From assembly GCF_945862485.1 (NCBI RefSeq), contig NZ_CAMAYF010000002.1, positions 62,001-126,000 on the forward strand: a stretch of DNA of 64,000 bases, in the 5' to 3' direction. The position numbers and the translations under genes are program-made. Shown here piece by piece: positions 35,829-44,861 of the stretch; position 1 is the first letter of the stretch, and each line of letters begins with the position of its first letter. Below the pieces are notes generated by a model, which saw only the letters and a program-made list of their open reading frames with translations, had not been told where the DNA came from and searched no databases. The stretch comes from Sphingorhabdus sp. EL138. Lineage in GTDB: Bacteria > Pseudomonadota > Alphaproteobacteria > Sphingomonadales > Sphingomonadaceae.

Positions 35829-37304
35829 ATGACCCTGATTGAAAGGCATAAAAAAGCAGCAGAAATCCTTCCCGTTGCAGGATCGCTGATTGGCGGCGAG
35901 CGCTATACGTCGGGCGCGGTTGGAAATTTTGACCATATCAACCCGGCTACGGGTCAAGCTCAGGCCAATATCGCTTTGTCAGGAACAGATGCGGTGGATG
36001 CAGCCGTGGCGGCTGCACGCGCGGCAGCACCCGGCTGGCGCAATACTTCGGGGGCACGCCGTCGAGAAATTCTGGAAAAACTGGCGGAACTCATCATCAA
36101 AAATGGTGAAGAACTTGCTACTATTTCCACGCTTGAAAATGGTGCCACTATGGGATTTGGCGCCACCAGATTTGTCAGTATGGCCGCAGAATGGACACGT
36201 TATTATGCAGGCTGGGCGGATAAACTTGACGGCCTCGTGGTAGACACCCAGCGCGATGAGGCATTTGTGTATACGATACCAGAACCCTTTGGCGTTGTTG
36301 GCATTATTATCACTTGGAACGCACCGCTTCTGTCGCTGGCAATGAAAACACCCCCTGCCCTTGCCGCAGGAAATACCGTCGTTTTGAAGCCCGCCGAATT
36401 CACGCCATTCACATCCCTGCGCTTCCTCGATCTCGCAAAAGAAGCTGGCCTTCCAGACGGCGTGCTAAATCTCGTCATTGGCGGTCCTGAAACAGGCGCG
36501 GCGATTTCTGCGCACGCTGGTATCAATAAAATCAGTTTCACAGGCGGCCCGTCAACGGCCACAAAGATTATGCAATCGGCGGCAAACAACCTTGTCCCCG
36601 TCCTGTTCGAATTGGGCGGAAAAGGCGCTAATCTCGTTTTTGATGATGCGAATTTGGCCGAAGCCATCCCTTATTCGGCAACATTCTCATTGGTAAACAC
36701 AGGTCAGGGCTGCGCATTGCCAACTAGGTTGCTGGTCCAACGCGGCGTATATGATGCTGTGGTCGAAGGCGTAACCGCTGTTGTGTCGCAATATATTACG
36801 GGCGACCCCTTGGAAATGACGACCTTTGCCGGACCGTTGGTCAACGATGCTGCACTACAAAGGGTCAGTGGTATCATCGAGAAGGCTAAGGCTGAAAAGG
36901 CTGGTCGCCTGGTCCTTGGCGGCAACCGTCCCGGTGGAGAGCTTGCCGACGGCTTTTTCGTAGATACCACGATTTTCGCAGATGTAGACCCACAAAGCAG
37001 CCTCGCCCAAAATGAGGTTTTTGGACCTGTCCTGTCGATTATCCCATTCGACACCGAGGAAGAAGCCGTCGAAATCGCTAACAGCACCGCTTACGGGTTA
37101 TCCAATTATGTCCAGACGTCCGATATGCGCCGTGCGCGCCGTTTGGCCCGCGATCTGCATTCTGGAACTGTTGGGATAAATGGCACAGGCAATATGCACG
37201 TCGGCGCGCCGTTTGGTGGAGTTGGCATTTCCGGCTTTGGCCGTGAAGGCGGCCGCGAAGGCGTCATGGAATTTGTCAGCACCAAGACTGTCTTGATTGG
37301 ATAA
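35829..37304 (+). CDS. NAD(P)-dependent aldehyde dehydrogenase
   Basis: ALDH superfamily enzyme, 491 residues. Motifs: NAPLLSLAMKTPPALAAGNTVVLKPAE (cofactor site), SFTGGPSTA, the general base glutamate in FELGGKGANLVF, and the catalytic cysteine in NTGQGCALPTR. The substrate is unknown. Pairing with the GMC gene implies it takes the aldehyde that enzyme makes. A strong bidirectional terminator follows its stop. Confidence 0.93.
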   Translation: MTLIERHKKAAEILPVAGSLIGGERYTSGAVGNFDHINPATGQAQANIALSGTDAVDAAVAAARAAAPGWRNTSGARRREILEKLAELIIKNGEELATISTLENGATMGFGATRFVSMAAEWTRYYAGWADKLDGLVVDTQRDEAFVYTIPEPFGVVGIIITWNAPLLSLAMKTPPALAAGNTVVLKPAEFTPFTSLRFLDLAKEAGLPDGVLNLVIGGPETGAAISAHAGINKISFTGGPSTATKIMQSAANNLVPVLFELGGKGANLVFDDANLAEAIPYSATFSLVNTGQGCALPTRLLVQRGVYDAVVEGVTAVVSQYITGDPLEMTTFAGPLVNDAALQRVSGIIEKAKAEKAGRLVLGGNRPGGELADGFFVDTTIFADVDPQSSLAQNEVFGPVLSIIPFDTEEEAVEIANSTAYGLSNYVQTSDMRRARRLARDLHSGTVGINGTGNMHVGAPFGGVGISGFGREGGREGVMEFVSTKTVLIG

Positions 37305-37324
37305 ACTTCCGTCTTATTCAAAGT

Positions 37325-37367
37325 AAAAAGGCCGGAGAGACAAATATCGTCTCTTCGGCCTTTTTTT
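37325..37367. terminator. Bidirectional intrinsic terminator
   Basis: Left arm (37325-37341) begins AAAAAGGCCG and right arm (37349-37365) ends CGGCCTTTTT. The 17-base arms pair with only one G-T wobble around loop AAATATC. A-run and T-run flank the stem on both sides, so it can terminate the plus-strand ALDH transcript and the minus-strand alcohol dehydrogenase transcript, whose stop codon it touches. Confidence 0.9.
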
Positions 37368-38460
37368 AGAATATCACTACCGTGCGGATTGCTTGCCCAG
37401 ATTTCATCAGGTCAAATCCGCTGTTAATCTCTTCAAGAGAAATTCGGTGGGTAATGAGACGGTCAATAGCCAACCTACCCTTGTGATAATGATCCAGAAT
37501 TTTCGGTGTATCGATCACTGGATTGCAATCACCGATAAATGTGCCGCGTATCGAACGACCAAAGTAAAAGGTCGCGGCCGGCAGAGTGATTTGTTCAGTT
37601 ACCGGAGCAATGCCGACAGCGACCATCACGCCCCAATAAGGGCTAACCAAGCCAACTGCCTGTTTCACAATTGCAGGATGCCCAACACAATCGAACGCAT
37701 GGTCAGCATAGCCGCCAAGCAACGCCTTTATCCGCTTATCAAGCGGCACAGCATCATCTGCGGGATTGATAAAATCAGTGGCGCCAAATTCGCGGGCGAC
37801 GGATTCTTTGGCCGGATTAGTGTCCAGCGCGACGATGACAGAAGCCCCAGCTAGCTTGCACGCTTGCAATACGTTTAAACCGATTGATCCCATGCCGAAC
37901 ACCAGCACTTTGCTGCCCGGCTCAACCTTGGCAACATTATTCACCGCGCCAAAGCCCGTCATAACACCGCAAGGGACAAGCGACGCCGTTTCAAATGAGA
38001 TTGCCGGATCAATCCGGGTCAGCCGCGAAGGATCGATTATAGTATGGGCTGAAAAACTGGCTGACGGTCCCATTCGACCAAGTGGCTCACCACGCCACGT
38101 AAATGGCGACGGCGAACGAGCATCCAGCGACATGCTATCGCAATAGCCCGTTTTTTTGGAAAGACAGGGTGGGCAAGTACCACAATGGGCAGTGTTGTTC
38201 AGTATCACGGGATCACCAGGCTTGACCGAAGTGATACCCTGCCCGCATTCAACGACAACCCCCGCCCCTTCATGGCCAAGCACTGCGGGTAGCCTCACGG
38301 GAAATTTGCCTTCCATGGCGGAAAGATCGGTATGGCAAAGGCCAGACGCCTTCATCTCGACCAGAACTTCATTGGGCCCTGGTGAGCGCACTTGTATCTC
38401 GTCCACAATAAGAGGCTCGCCATTTCCCGGTGCGATGGCTGCTCTTGTCTGAATACTCAT
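37366..38460 (-). CDS. Zinc-dependent alcohol dehydrogenase (MDR family)
   Basis: Medium-chain dehydrogenase, 364 residues. Catalytic zinc ligands Cys42 (LCHTD), His63/Glu64 (GHEG) and Cys at VPCGVMTGFG; structural zinc cysteines 93, 96, 99 and 107. NAD-binding VFGMGSIGLNVLQ with Asp in VALDTNP favours NAD over NADP. Sequence layout resembles class III/aryl-alcohol dehydrogenases. Last gene of the acyl-CoA dehydrogenase-crotonase-fadH-adh series; 42 bases after fadH. Confidence 0.92.
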   Translation of the reverse strand: MSIQTRAAIAPGNGEPLIVDEIQVRSPGPNEVLVEMKASGLCHTDLSAMEGKFPVRLPAVLGHEGAGVVVECGQGITSVKPGDPVILNNTAHCGTCPPCLSKKTGYCDSMSLDARSPSPFTWRGEPLGRMGPSASFSAHTIIDPSRLTRIDPAISFETASLVPCGVMTGFGAVNNVAKVEPGSKVLVFGMGSIGLNVLQACKLAGASVIVALDTNPAKESVAREFGATDFINPADDAVPLDKRIKALLGGYADHAFDCVGHPAIVKQAVGLVSPYWGVMVAVGIAPVTEQITLPAATFYFGRSIRGTFIGDCNPVIDTPKILDHYHKGRLAIDRLITHRISLEEINSGFDLMKSGQAIRTVVIF

Positions 38461-38502
38461 CTTGGCTATTCCTCCTTACGGACCCGAGGCTGTTATGCTG
38501 GC

Positions 38503-40533
38503 TTAAACAACAACTGCCAGCTCGGTAGCCTGTTTGATCGCCCTTTTCGCATCAAGTTCAGAAGCCTCAAATGCGCCGCCTATCAAATGCGCGCTTTGCC
38601 CTGCTGCCATAAGCGCATCATAAAGTTCGCGCGCAGGTTCCTGACCAGCGCAGACGATGACGGTATCAACATCAAGCAACCGTAGTTCGCCGTCGACGCG
38701 GATATGCAATCCGGCATCATTGATTGCGACATACTCCACGCCTGATAGCATATGAACGCCGCGCCGCTGCAATGTGATCCGATGCGCCCATCCTGTTGTT
38801 TTACCCAAGCCCTTGCCCACCGCGCTTGCTTTGCGTTGGAGCAAGAAAACTTCTCGCCCGTTGCTAGCTACCACAGGTTCTACGCCCGTAACCCCGCCCC
38901 GCGGATGGTTCTCAAAATCGATACCCCATTCCTTTGCGAACACATCAATATCGAGCGCCGCAGACACGCCAGCATGAGTGATCAACTCTGCAACATCAAA
39001 GCCTATGCCACCAGCGCCCATGATAGCGACCTTTTGTCCCACAACGGCTTTACCGGTAATCACATCGACATAGCTGACCGCCTTCGCATGATCGATACCG
39101 TCTATTTTTGGGCTGCGCGGAGTGATACCCGTAGCAACAACAACTTCGTCATAGCCTTCCGCGATCAGGGCATCGGCGGTGACGCGGCTATTCAAACGCA
39201 AGTCGACATTGTGCAATTCAATCATGCGCCCAAAATAGCGCAGCGTTTCATCAAACTCTTCCTTGCCTGGAATCTTCCGCGCCAAATTAAACTGGCCGCC
39301 AATTGCACTGCCCGCGTCGAATAAGGTCACATGATGGCCACGTTCCGCAGCTATCGTCGCAAAAGCCAAACCAGCCGGCCCTGCGCCAACAACGGCAATC
39401 CGTTTGGCGGTTTTTGTGGGGCGAATGGTGATTTCTGTCTCACGGCAGGCACGAGCATTGACAAGGCACGAGACCATCTGGCCCGTGAAAGTGTGATCGA
39501 GGCAGGCTTGGTTACAACCGATGCATGTGTTGATCTCGTCGGGGCGGCCCTGAAACGCCTTATTGACCAATTCAGGATCCGCCAGCATCGGGCGCGCCAT
39601 AGACACAAGATCGGCGTCTCCGCGTGCAAGCACAGCCTCTGCTACATCGGGCATGTTGATGCGGTTACTGGTAATCAGTGGGACCAAAACCTCCTTGCGG
39701 AGCCGTCCAGTTACCCCCGCAAAAGCAGCGCGCGGCACCATAGTAGCAATGGTCGGTACTTGGCTTTCATGCCAACAAAAATGGGTGCTAATTGCATCCA
39801 CGCCCTCGGCCTCTAATGCTTTGGCAAGGCTCACCACTTCATCCCAAGCCAAGCCGCCTTGCAACATGTCCATTGCGGCAATGCGAAAGATTAAAATCAT
39901 GTCTGAGCCAATCGCGACGCACACCCGGCGGACCACTTCGATGGCAAAACGCATCCGGTTTTCCCAGCTACCGCCCCATTCGTCGCTGCGCTGATTGGTC
40001 TTTTCGACGAGGAAAGTAGAAATGAGATAGCCAGCAGAACCAATCACTTCGACGCCGTCATAGCCTGCTTCTTTCGCCAACGCGGCACAATTGGCAAAGG
40101 CGGCAATTTGTTCTTCTATGCCATCCGCATCGAGTTCAACCGGCGCTTGCCTTGCTATGCGGGACTGAACCGGTGATGGCCCGACAGGTGCATCAACATT
40201 GGCGATGGAACCCGAATGCAATATTTGCATGCAAATTTTGACCTGCGGGTCAGCGGCATGCACTGCGTCGGTAACCGCGCGGTGCATGGGGACTTCGGAC
40301 AGTTCGCTTAATTTTGCGCCCTTGCCGCCGCTCGCATGCGGCGTAATGCCCCCTGTAATTATCATACCGACACCGCCGCGCACCCGCTCGACAAAATAGG
40401 CAGACAGTCGCTCGGCGGCATTGGGCACGTCTTCAAGCCCAGAATGCATCGAGCCCATGATGATGCGATTTTTCAACTGATGCTTGCCGATTTGAAGCGG
40501 CGCAAAAATATGTGGATATTTCGCGTGAGCCAA
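38503..40533 (-). CDS. fadH: 2,4-dienoyl-CoA reductase FadH
   Basis: Iron-sulfur flavoenzyme that reduces 2,4-dienoyl-CoA during oxidation of unsaturated fatty acyl chains. Its 676 residues fit FadH. An N-terminal old-yellow-enzyme barrel carries SAGYLISTF (catalytic Tyr) and CWHESQVPTIAT (catalytic His). The cluster motif CIGCNQACLDH with a further Cys (SCLVNARAC) follows. An FAD domain (VVGAGPAGLAFA) and an NAD(P) domain (IMGAGGIGFDVAEL) complete it. The order barrel-cluster-FAD-NADPH matches E. coli FadH closely. It starts 13 bases after the crotonase stop. Confidence 0.92.
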   Translation of the reverse strand: MAHAKYPHIFAPLQIGKHQLKNRIIMGSMHSGLEDVPNAAERLSAYFVERVRGGVGMIITGGITPHASGGKGAKLSELSEVPMHRAVTDAVHAADPQVKICMQILHSGSIANVDAPVGPSPVQSRIARQAPVELDADGIEEQIAAFANCAALAKEAGYDGVEVIGSAGYLISTFLVEKTNQRSDEWGGSWENRMRFAIEVVRRVCVAIGSDMILIFRIAAMDMLQGGLAWDEVVSLAKALEAEGVDAISTHFCWHESQVPTIATMVPRAAFAGVTGRLRKEVLVPLITSNRINMPDVAEAVLARGDADLVSMARPMLADPELVNKAFQGRPDEINTCIGCNQACLDHTFTGQMVSCLVNARACRETEITIRPTKTAKRIAVVGAGPAGLAFATIAAERGHHVTLFDAGSAIGGQFNLARKIPGKEEFDETLRYFGRMIELHNVDLRLNSRVTADALIAEGYDEVVVATGITPRSPKIDGIDHAKAVSYVDVITGKAVVGQKVAIMGAGGIGFDVAELITHAGVSAALDIDVFAKEWGIDFENHPRGGVTGVEPVVASNGREVFLLQRKASAVGKGLGKTTGWAHRITLQRRGVHMLSGVEYVAINDAGLHIRVDGELRLLDVDTVIVCAGQEPARELYDALMAAGQSAHLIGGAFEASELDAKRAIKQATELAVVV

Positions 40534-40546
40534 TTTGGTATCCTAG

Positions 40547-41350
40547 TTAATCAGGCGTGTATTGTGGACGGCGCTTTTCCAGAAAAGCAGCCATTCCTTC
40601 GTTGAAATTGGGGCTGGCGGCCGTCATCAACTGGTTGCGGTTTTCTATCGCCATCGCTGCTTCAAGATTACCGGCGTCGACCGCGAGGTTAAGTCCCTCT
40701 TTCGTCATCCGAAGCCCCATCGGCGAAGCAGCGAGCAAATCATCGACATAGGATTGGGCAGCAGCCTCCAACTGGTCGTCCGGTACAACTTCACTCACAA
40801 GACCCGTCGCCAGAGCGCGCGAGGCGTTTATAAAGCGCCCTGTCAACATAAGTTCCGAAGCCACCGAAAGGCCAACAAGCCGTGGTAGAAAATAGCTGGT
40901 TCCCATGTCGCAGGCCGACAGGCCGATCTTTATGAAGGCGGCATTCATTCGCGCGCTTTCACCCGCAATGCGGATATCCGAGGCCAGCGCGAACGCAAAG
41001 CCGCCGCCGCATGCCGCACCGTGGACAAGGGCAATGATCGGTTGCGGGCAACGGCGCATCTTCACGTAAATCTCGGCGATATGGCCTTGAAGACCAAAGC
41101 CACCGCCAAACGGCGTGGCATCAGGTTCTCCGGCGGCACGGTGCTTGATATCCAAGCCAGCGCAAAATGCGCGCCCTGCCCCGCGCATCACGACTATGCG
41201 GGTCGAGCGGTCGTTATAGAGACTGCCGAAATAATCGTTAAGTTCATCGACCATTTCAAGCGAGAGCGCGTTGAGCGCATCTGGCCGATTAAACGTTAGC
41301 CAGTCGGCATCGCCTCGTTTTTCAACGATGATGTTTTGATAGTCACTCAT
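40547..41350 (-). CDS. Enoyl-CoA hydratase/isomerase family protein
   Basis: Crotonase of 267 residues with oxyanion-hole strands MRGAGRAFCAGLDI and HGAACGGGFAFALA. The usual first glutamate is replaced (GGGFAFAL). The active-site loop reads FIKIGLSACDMGTSYFLPRLVG, with an aspartate. This looks like an isomerase or a specialised hydratase rather than classical FadB-type crotonase. It lies between the acyl-CoA dehydrogenase and fadH genes on the same strand. Confidence 0.85.
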   Translation of the reverse strand: MSDYQNIIVEKRGDADWLTFNRPDALNALSLEMVDELNDYFGSLYNDRSTRIVVMRGAGRAFCAGLDIKHRAAGEPDATPFGGGFGLQGHIAEIYVKMRRCPQPIIALVHGAACGGGFAFALASDIRIAGESARMNAAFIKIGLSACDMGTSYFLPRLVGLSVASELMLTGRFINASRALATGLVSEVVPDDQLEAAAQSYVDDLLAASPMGLRMTKEGLNLAVDAGNLEAAMAIENRNQLMTAASPNFNEGMAAFLEKRRPQYTPD

Positions 41351-41410
41351 CTCAATACCCCTCCGCTTGCAACCTTCCGCTTTGCCTCAAAAGCTTAAAG
41401 CGCAACATCC

Positions 41411-42571
41411 TCACGCAAGCATGCTTTGATATTTCTGCGAGAAGACGTCACGCCCGATAATCAACCGCATCACTTCGCTCGTTCCGGCATAGATACGATT
41501 GATACGGGCATCGGTAAACATACGGCTGATTGGATATTCGTCCATATAGCCAGCACCGCCATGCAATTGCACACCAAGGTCAAGCATCTTCCATTCGATC
41601 TCCGAGCACAGCATTTTGGCCTTTGCCCCCATTGTCGATGTTAACCGACCAGCATTATGCTCAGTGACACAGTGATCGACATAGACTTGCGCCATATCAA
41701 TTTCAGAATCCATTTCGGCCATTTTAAACTGCGTGTTTTGCTGTTCAGACAGGGCCTTGCCGAAAAGATTACGCTGCATGACGAAATCCCGCGTAATGTC
41801 GAAGGCGCGGCGCGCGTTTGCAATATAACCAACCGCGCCAATCAGGCGTTCCTCGGCCAGTCCTTCCATCAAATAATAAAAGCCCTTGCCCGGCTCGCCC
41901 AAGACATTTGCCTTTGGCACTTGGACATTATTAAAAAACAGCTCCGCTGTATCCTGCGCTGGCAGGCCCATTTTCTTAAGCTTACGGCCGCGCTCAAAGC
42001 CCGGCATTCCCCGCTCTACGATTAAAAGCACCATGGCATGTTTGCTGTCCGCTCCAACTTGCTTTGCGGCGACAATCACAACATCGGCGTTGATGCCGTT
42101 GGAAATATAGGTCTTCGAACCATTCAGGATGAAATGGTCGCCCTTATCCTCAGCGGTACTAAGAATTCCGGCAAGATCCGACCCTGCCCCCGGCTCGGTC
42201 ATAGCTACGGCCAAGATTGTTTCACCGCTGACGCATTTAGGCAGGAAGCGCTCGCGCTGCTCGGGCGTTCCAAATCGCTCGAAATAGGGACCAACTAGAC
42301 GGCTGTGCAATGTGTTGAAAAATTCCAGACATCCAACCCGCGCGGTTTCTTCGATGATAATCTGTTCATAGCGGAAATCATTATCGCCCATGCCGCCATA
42401 TTTTTCGTCGGGCCAGACCATAAGAAAGCCAAGGTCACCGGCTTTTTTGTAAGCCGCGCGGTCAACAATGCCTGCTTCGCGCCACTCTTCCATATACGGA
42501 GCGATTTCAGTCGCCAGAAATCTGCGATAGGCATCGCGGAACATGATTTGATCTTCTGTAAAAGTGCGCAT
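41411..42571 (-). CDS. Acyl-CoA dehydrogenase
   Basis: FAD enzyme making enoyl-CoA, 386 residues. FAD/substrate motifs AMTEPGAGSDLAGI and ILNGSKTYISNGINAD, and a catalytic glutamate expected at Glu366 in IYAGTSEVMRLIIGRD. It is first in a minus-strand operon with a crotonase, fadH and a zinc alcohol dehydrogenase. A perfect palindrome lies 37 bases upstream of its start. Chain-length or branch specificity cannot be read from sequence. Confidence 0.93.
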   Translation of the reverse strand: MRTFTEDQIMFRDAYRRFLATEIAPYMEEWREAGIVDRAAYKKAGDLGFLMVWPDEKYGGMGDNDFRYEQIIIEETARVGCLEFFNTLHSRLVGPYFERFGTPEQRERFLPKCVSGETILAVAMTEPGAGSDLAGILSTAEDKGDHFILNGSKTYISNGINADVVIVAAKQVGADSKHAMVLLIVERGMPGFERGRKLKKMGLPAQDTAELFFNNVQVPKANVLGEPGKGFYYLMEGLAEERLIGAVGYIANARRAFDITRDFVMQRNLFGKALSEQQNTQFKMAEMDSEIDMAQVYVDHCVTEHNAGRLTSTMGAKAKMLCSEIEWKMLDLGVQLHGGAGYMDEYPISRMFTDARINRIYAGTSEVMRLIIGRDVFSQKYQSMLA

Positions 42572-42608
42572 GGTTTCCTGCCTTTTTGGTCGTGATTTTT
42601 GATTGCTT

Positions 42609-42622
42609 GCAAAAGCTTTTGC
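42609..42622. promoter_or_regulatory. Perfect 14-bp palindrome in divergent beta-oxidation promoter
   Basis: GCAAAAGCTTTTGC lies between the divergent acyl-CoA dehydrogenase and hydratase genes. Outer TTGC (42603-42606) and GCAA (42624-42627) add a second symmetrical pair with slightly unequal spacing. It is a likely binding site for an acyl-CoA- or TetR-type regulator of both operons. Confidence 0.5.
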
Positions 42623-42720
42623 TGCAACCTGCTAAAAAGTCTGTAGCGTAAAAACATCATAATAGGATACAGGATTATTGCACGGTTTTGTTGAACACAC
42701 CGGACGACTGGAGGTTATTC

Positions 42721-43503
42721 ATGGCAGAGAATATCGTCGAAATCGAATATAACGGTGCCGTGGCCGTCGTCACACTCAATCGTCCCAATGCGATGAACGC
42801 TTTGTCTGTGGCGTTAAGGGCAAGCCTTTACCAAGCGATCAAAACGCTCGACGCCGACGAAGCGGTTCGCGTTGTGATTTTAACAGGTTCGGGTGATCGC
42901 GCTTTTACGGCCGGGCTTGACCTCAAAGAATTGGGATCAACTGAAGGGGCGCTGGGCGCAGCCAATGCACAAGGCGCTGATGAAAATCCGGTAAAAGCGA
43001 TCGAGCTTTGCCGCAAGCCCGTCATCGGCGCAATCAACGGTGTGGCCATTACTGGTGGGTTCGAACTTGCCCTTGCCTGCGACATCCTCATTGCCTCAAC
43101 AAATGCCCGCTTCGCCGATACACATGCCCGTGTTGGTATCATGCCCGGTTGGGGCCTTTCACAAAAACTTTCGCGCATTGTAGGTATGAGCAGAGCGAAA
43201 GAATTATCATTCACCGGCAATTTTCTCGATGCGGCGACTGCGGAACGTTGGGGGTTGGTCAACCATGTTGTTGCACCCGAAGAACTTATGCCCTTAGCCC
43301 GTAAAATGGCCGCTGACATTGCGTCTATCGATCCCGCATTTTTGATCGATTACAAGGCGCTGATCAATGATGGATATGCATCGAATCTGCGCGAAGGGCT
43401 TCAAACAGAACATGAGGTTTCTTCTGCTCGAAACGCGAAAGTTCGCCCCGACCAAGTCGAAGCGCGTAGGGCAGAAGTACAAGCGAGAGGTCGAAGCCAA
43501 TAG
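42721..43503 (+). CDS. Enoyl-CoA hydratase
   Basis: Crotonase of 260 residues. ATG at 42721 has GGAGG seven bases upstream; the earlier in-frame start at 42688 is rejected. It keeps the first catalytic glutamate (TGGFELALACD). The second is replaced in FADTHARVGIMPGWGLSQKL, a pattern common in actinobacterial-type EchA proteins. Divergent from the acyl-CoA dehydrogenase operon and probably co-regulated. Confidence 0.87.
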   Translation: MAENIVEIEYNGAVAVVTLNRPNAMNALSVALRASLYQAIKTLDADEAVRVVILTGSGDRAFTAGLDLKELGSTEGALGAANAQGADENPVKAIELCRKPVIGAINGVAITGGFELALACDILIASTNARFADTHARVGIMPGWGLSQKLSRIVGMSRAKELSFTGNFLDAATAERWGLVNHVVAPEELMPLARKMAADIASIDPAFLIDYKALINDGYASNLREGLQTEHEVSSARNAKVRPDQVEARRAEVQARGRSQ

Positions 43504-43573
43504 TCGTCGTTGACACAATCGTTCTGCGATGCAAGTTTCAAGTATATAAAATTTCAATGAGAAATGGATAAAT

Positions 43574-43999
43574 ATGACTATCACAGGAGGCTGCTATTGT
43601 GGTGCACTTCGTTATGAAGCAACTGGCGATTTTTTAGCCAAAGGCATGTGCTTTTGCCGTGAATGCCGCCATATATCGGGCGGCGGCGCGAACGTTATTT
43701 TGGGTATGCCTGCTGCGGGCTTTGCGTATACTGCAGGGCAGCCAAGCGCATTCACGCGTGATGATTTTGAAGGCTCCGTCACACGTGAATTCTGCGGGAC
43801 ATGTGGTACGCACGTCCTCACGAAAAGCCCTAGGATGGCGGGTGCCGTGCTCATCAAAGTCGGCAGTCTCGATGATCAGGATGTTTACGACATGCCAAAC
43901 ATGGCTGTCTATTGCTGCGAGAAAAAGCCCTATCATATCGTACCAGATGGCGTTGCCAGCTTCGACAAATTTCCAACGCGCTCAAGTAGTGTGAAATGA
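43574..43999 (+). CDS. GFA/CENP-V family zinc protein
   Basis: A 141-residue protein of the glutathione-dependent formaldehyde-activating-like fold. Zinc-binding cysteines are visible: Cys7/Cys9 (GGCYCG), Cys26, Cys28 and Cys31 (MCFCREC), and Cys74/Cys77 (REFCGTCG). Most members have no proven activity, so a formaldehyde role should not be assumed. It lies 70 bases behind the hydratase gene on the same strand. Confidence 0.88.
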   Translation: MTITGGCYCGALRYEATGDFLAKGMCFCRECRHISGGGANVILGMPAAGFAYTAGQPSAFTRDDFEGSVTREFCGTCGTHVLTKSPRMAGAVLIKVGSLDDQDVYDMPNMAVYCCEKKPYHIVPDGVASFDKFPTRSSSVK

Positions 44000-44171
44000 G
44001 GCGCTTGCTGCTAGCGTCCCTCAAGGTCGCCTCTGAGATGAAGGTGTTTTAGGTCGTATACCGCTGTCGGTTTTGGTTAGAATAGCATGGCCCGTCGTGA
44101 TCGAAGATGCGTGTAATCATTCGCGGCACACCTGCGCGATCGACGTTAAAAATTGGACCGTTGTTCATCGT
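44000..44171. other. Intergenic region between convergent GFA and SDR genes
   Basis: 172 bases between the GFA stop and the stop of the minus-strand SDR. I see no gene and only a weak GAGGCG/CGCCTC pairing. No convincing terminator. Confidence 0.4.
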
Positions 44172-44861
44172 TCAAGAAATTAAGAACCCGCCATCCAGCG
44201 TCAGAATTTGTCCAGTCATGAAACGGGCGGCGGGTGACGCCAGATATAATATTCCGGCTGCGACATCTTCGCAGCTGCCCATGCCCATCATCAGCCGTCC
44301 AGGCTGCATGGCCGGGCCACCTAGTCGGACAGCGCCTGCTTCGGGATCGCCTACTGGAACGGCACCGGGCAAAATAGTGTTGGCCCGGATGCCGTGGTCA
44401 TTCTCATCAAGTGCCACGGCGCGGATCATGGCATTTAGGCCCGCTTTGCTGGCACCATAAGCCGCATTGCCCATTAAGACCGGATGGACTGAACCCATGG
44501 TTGAAACTGCAACAATCGCGCCACCGCCGCTGTCGCGCATATGGCGCACGGCCTGGCGAACGGCAACGAAGGCACCACGGACATTATAATCCTGCATCCC
44601 GTCCCATTGATCGAGTGTCGTGTCCGCCAACGGATAGGTTCCCGTCCGTGTCGCCGCATAGACCAAGATGTCGATTTTGCCATGTTCGGCAACGAACTGA
44701 TCCACGGCATTGGCAATCGCTTCGGGATCTGCTCCCGGATCGGAAAGCGCAGAAGTTGCGCCCGCTTCGATAAAAAGGGACTGCGTGGCAATTCCAATGG
44801 GTGTCGCGCCGATAATCAACGCGCACTTGTCCTGAAGCCCAAAAAGACGATCTAGGGTCAT
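44172..44861 (-). CDS. Short-chain dehydrogenase/reductase with degenerate cofactor motif
   Basis: SDR-fold protein of 229 residues, last gene of the P450 operon. The catalytic set is present: Asn in DYNVRGAF, Ser in STMGSV and Tyr/Lys in YGASKAG, plus the usual C-terminal GQILTLDGGFL. The Rossmann glycine motif reads IIGATPIGIATQ instead of TGxxxGxG, with shifted glycines and one missing, so cofactor binding may be altered. Its start overlaps the GMC stop by four bases. Confidence 0.85.
   Translation of the reverse strand: MTLDRLFGLQDKCALIIGATPIGIATQSLFIEAGATSALSDPGADPEAIANAVDQFVAEHGKIDILVYAATRTGTYPLADTTLDQWDGMQDYNVRGAFVAVRQAVRHMRDSGGGAIVAVSTMGSVHPVLMGNAAYGASKAGLNAMIRAVALDENDHGIRANTILPGAVPVGDPEAGAVRLGGPAMQPGRLMMGMGSCEDVAAGILYLASPAARFMTGQILTLDGGFLIS

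Noticed and set aside
35478..35957. Open frame of 159 codons on the minus strand
   Set aside because: It lies antisense across the end of GMC and start of ALDH, with no family features.
34146..37304. Polyethylene glycol (peg) operon
   Set aside because: GMC and ALDH genes alone are not specific, and the TonB receptor, ligase and AraC-type regulator of that operon are not linked here.
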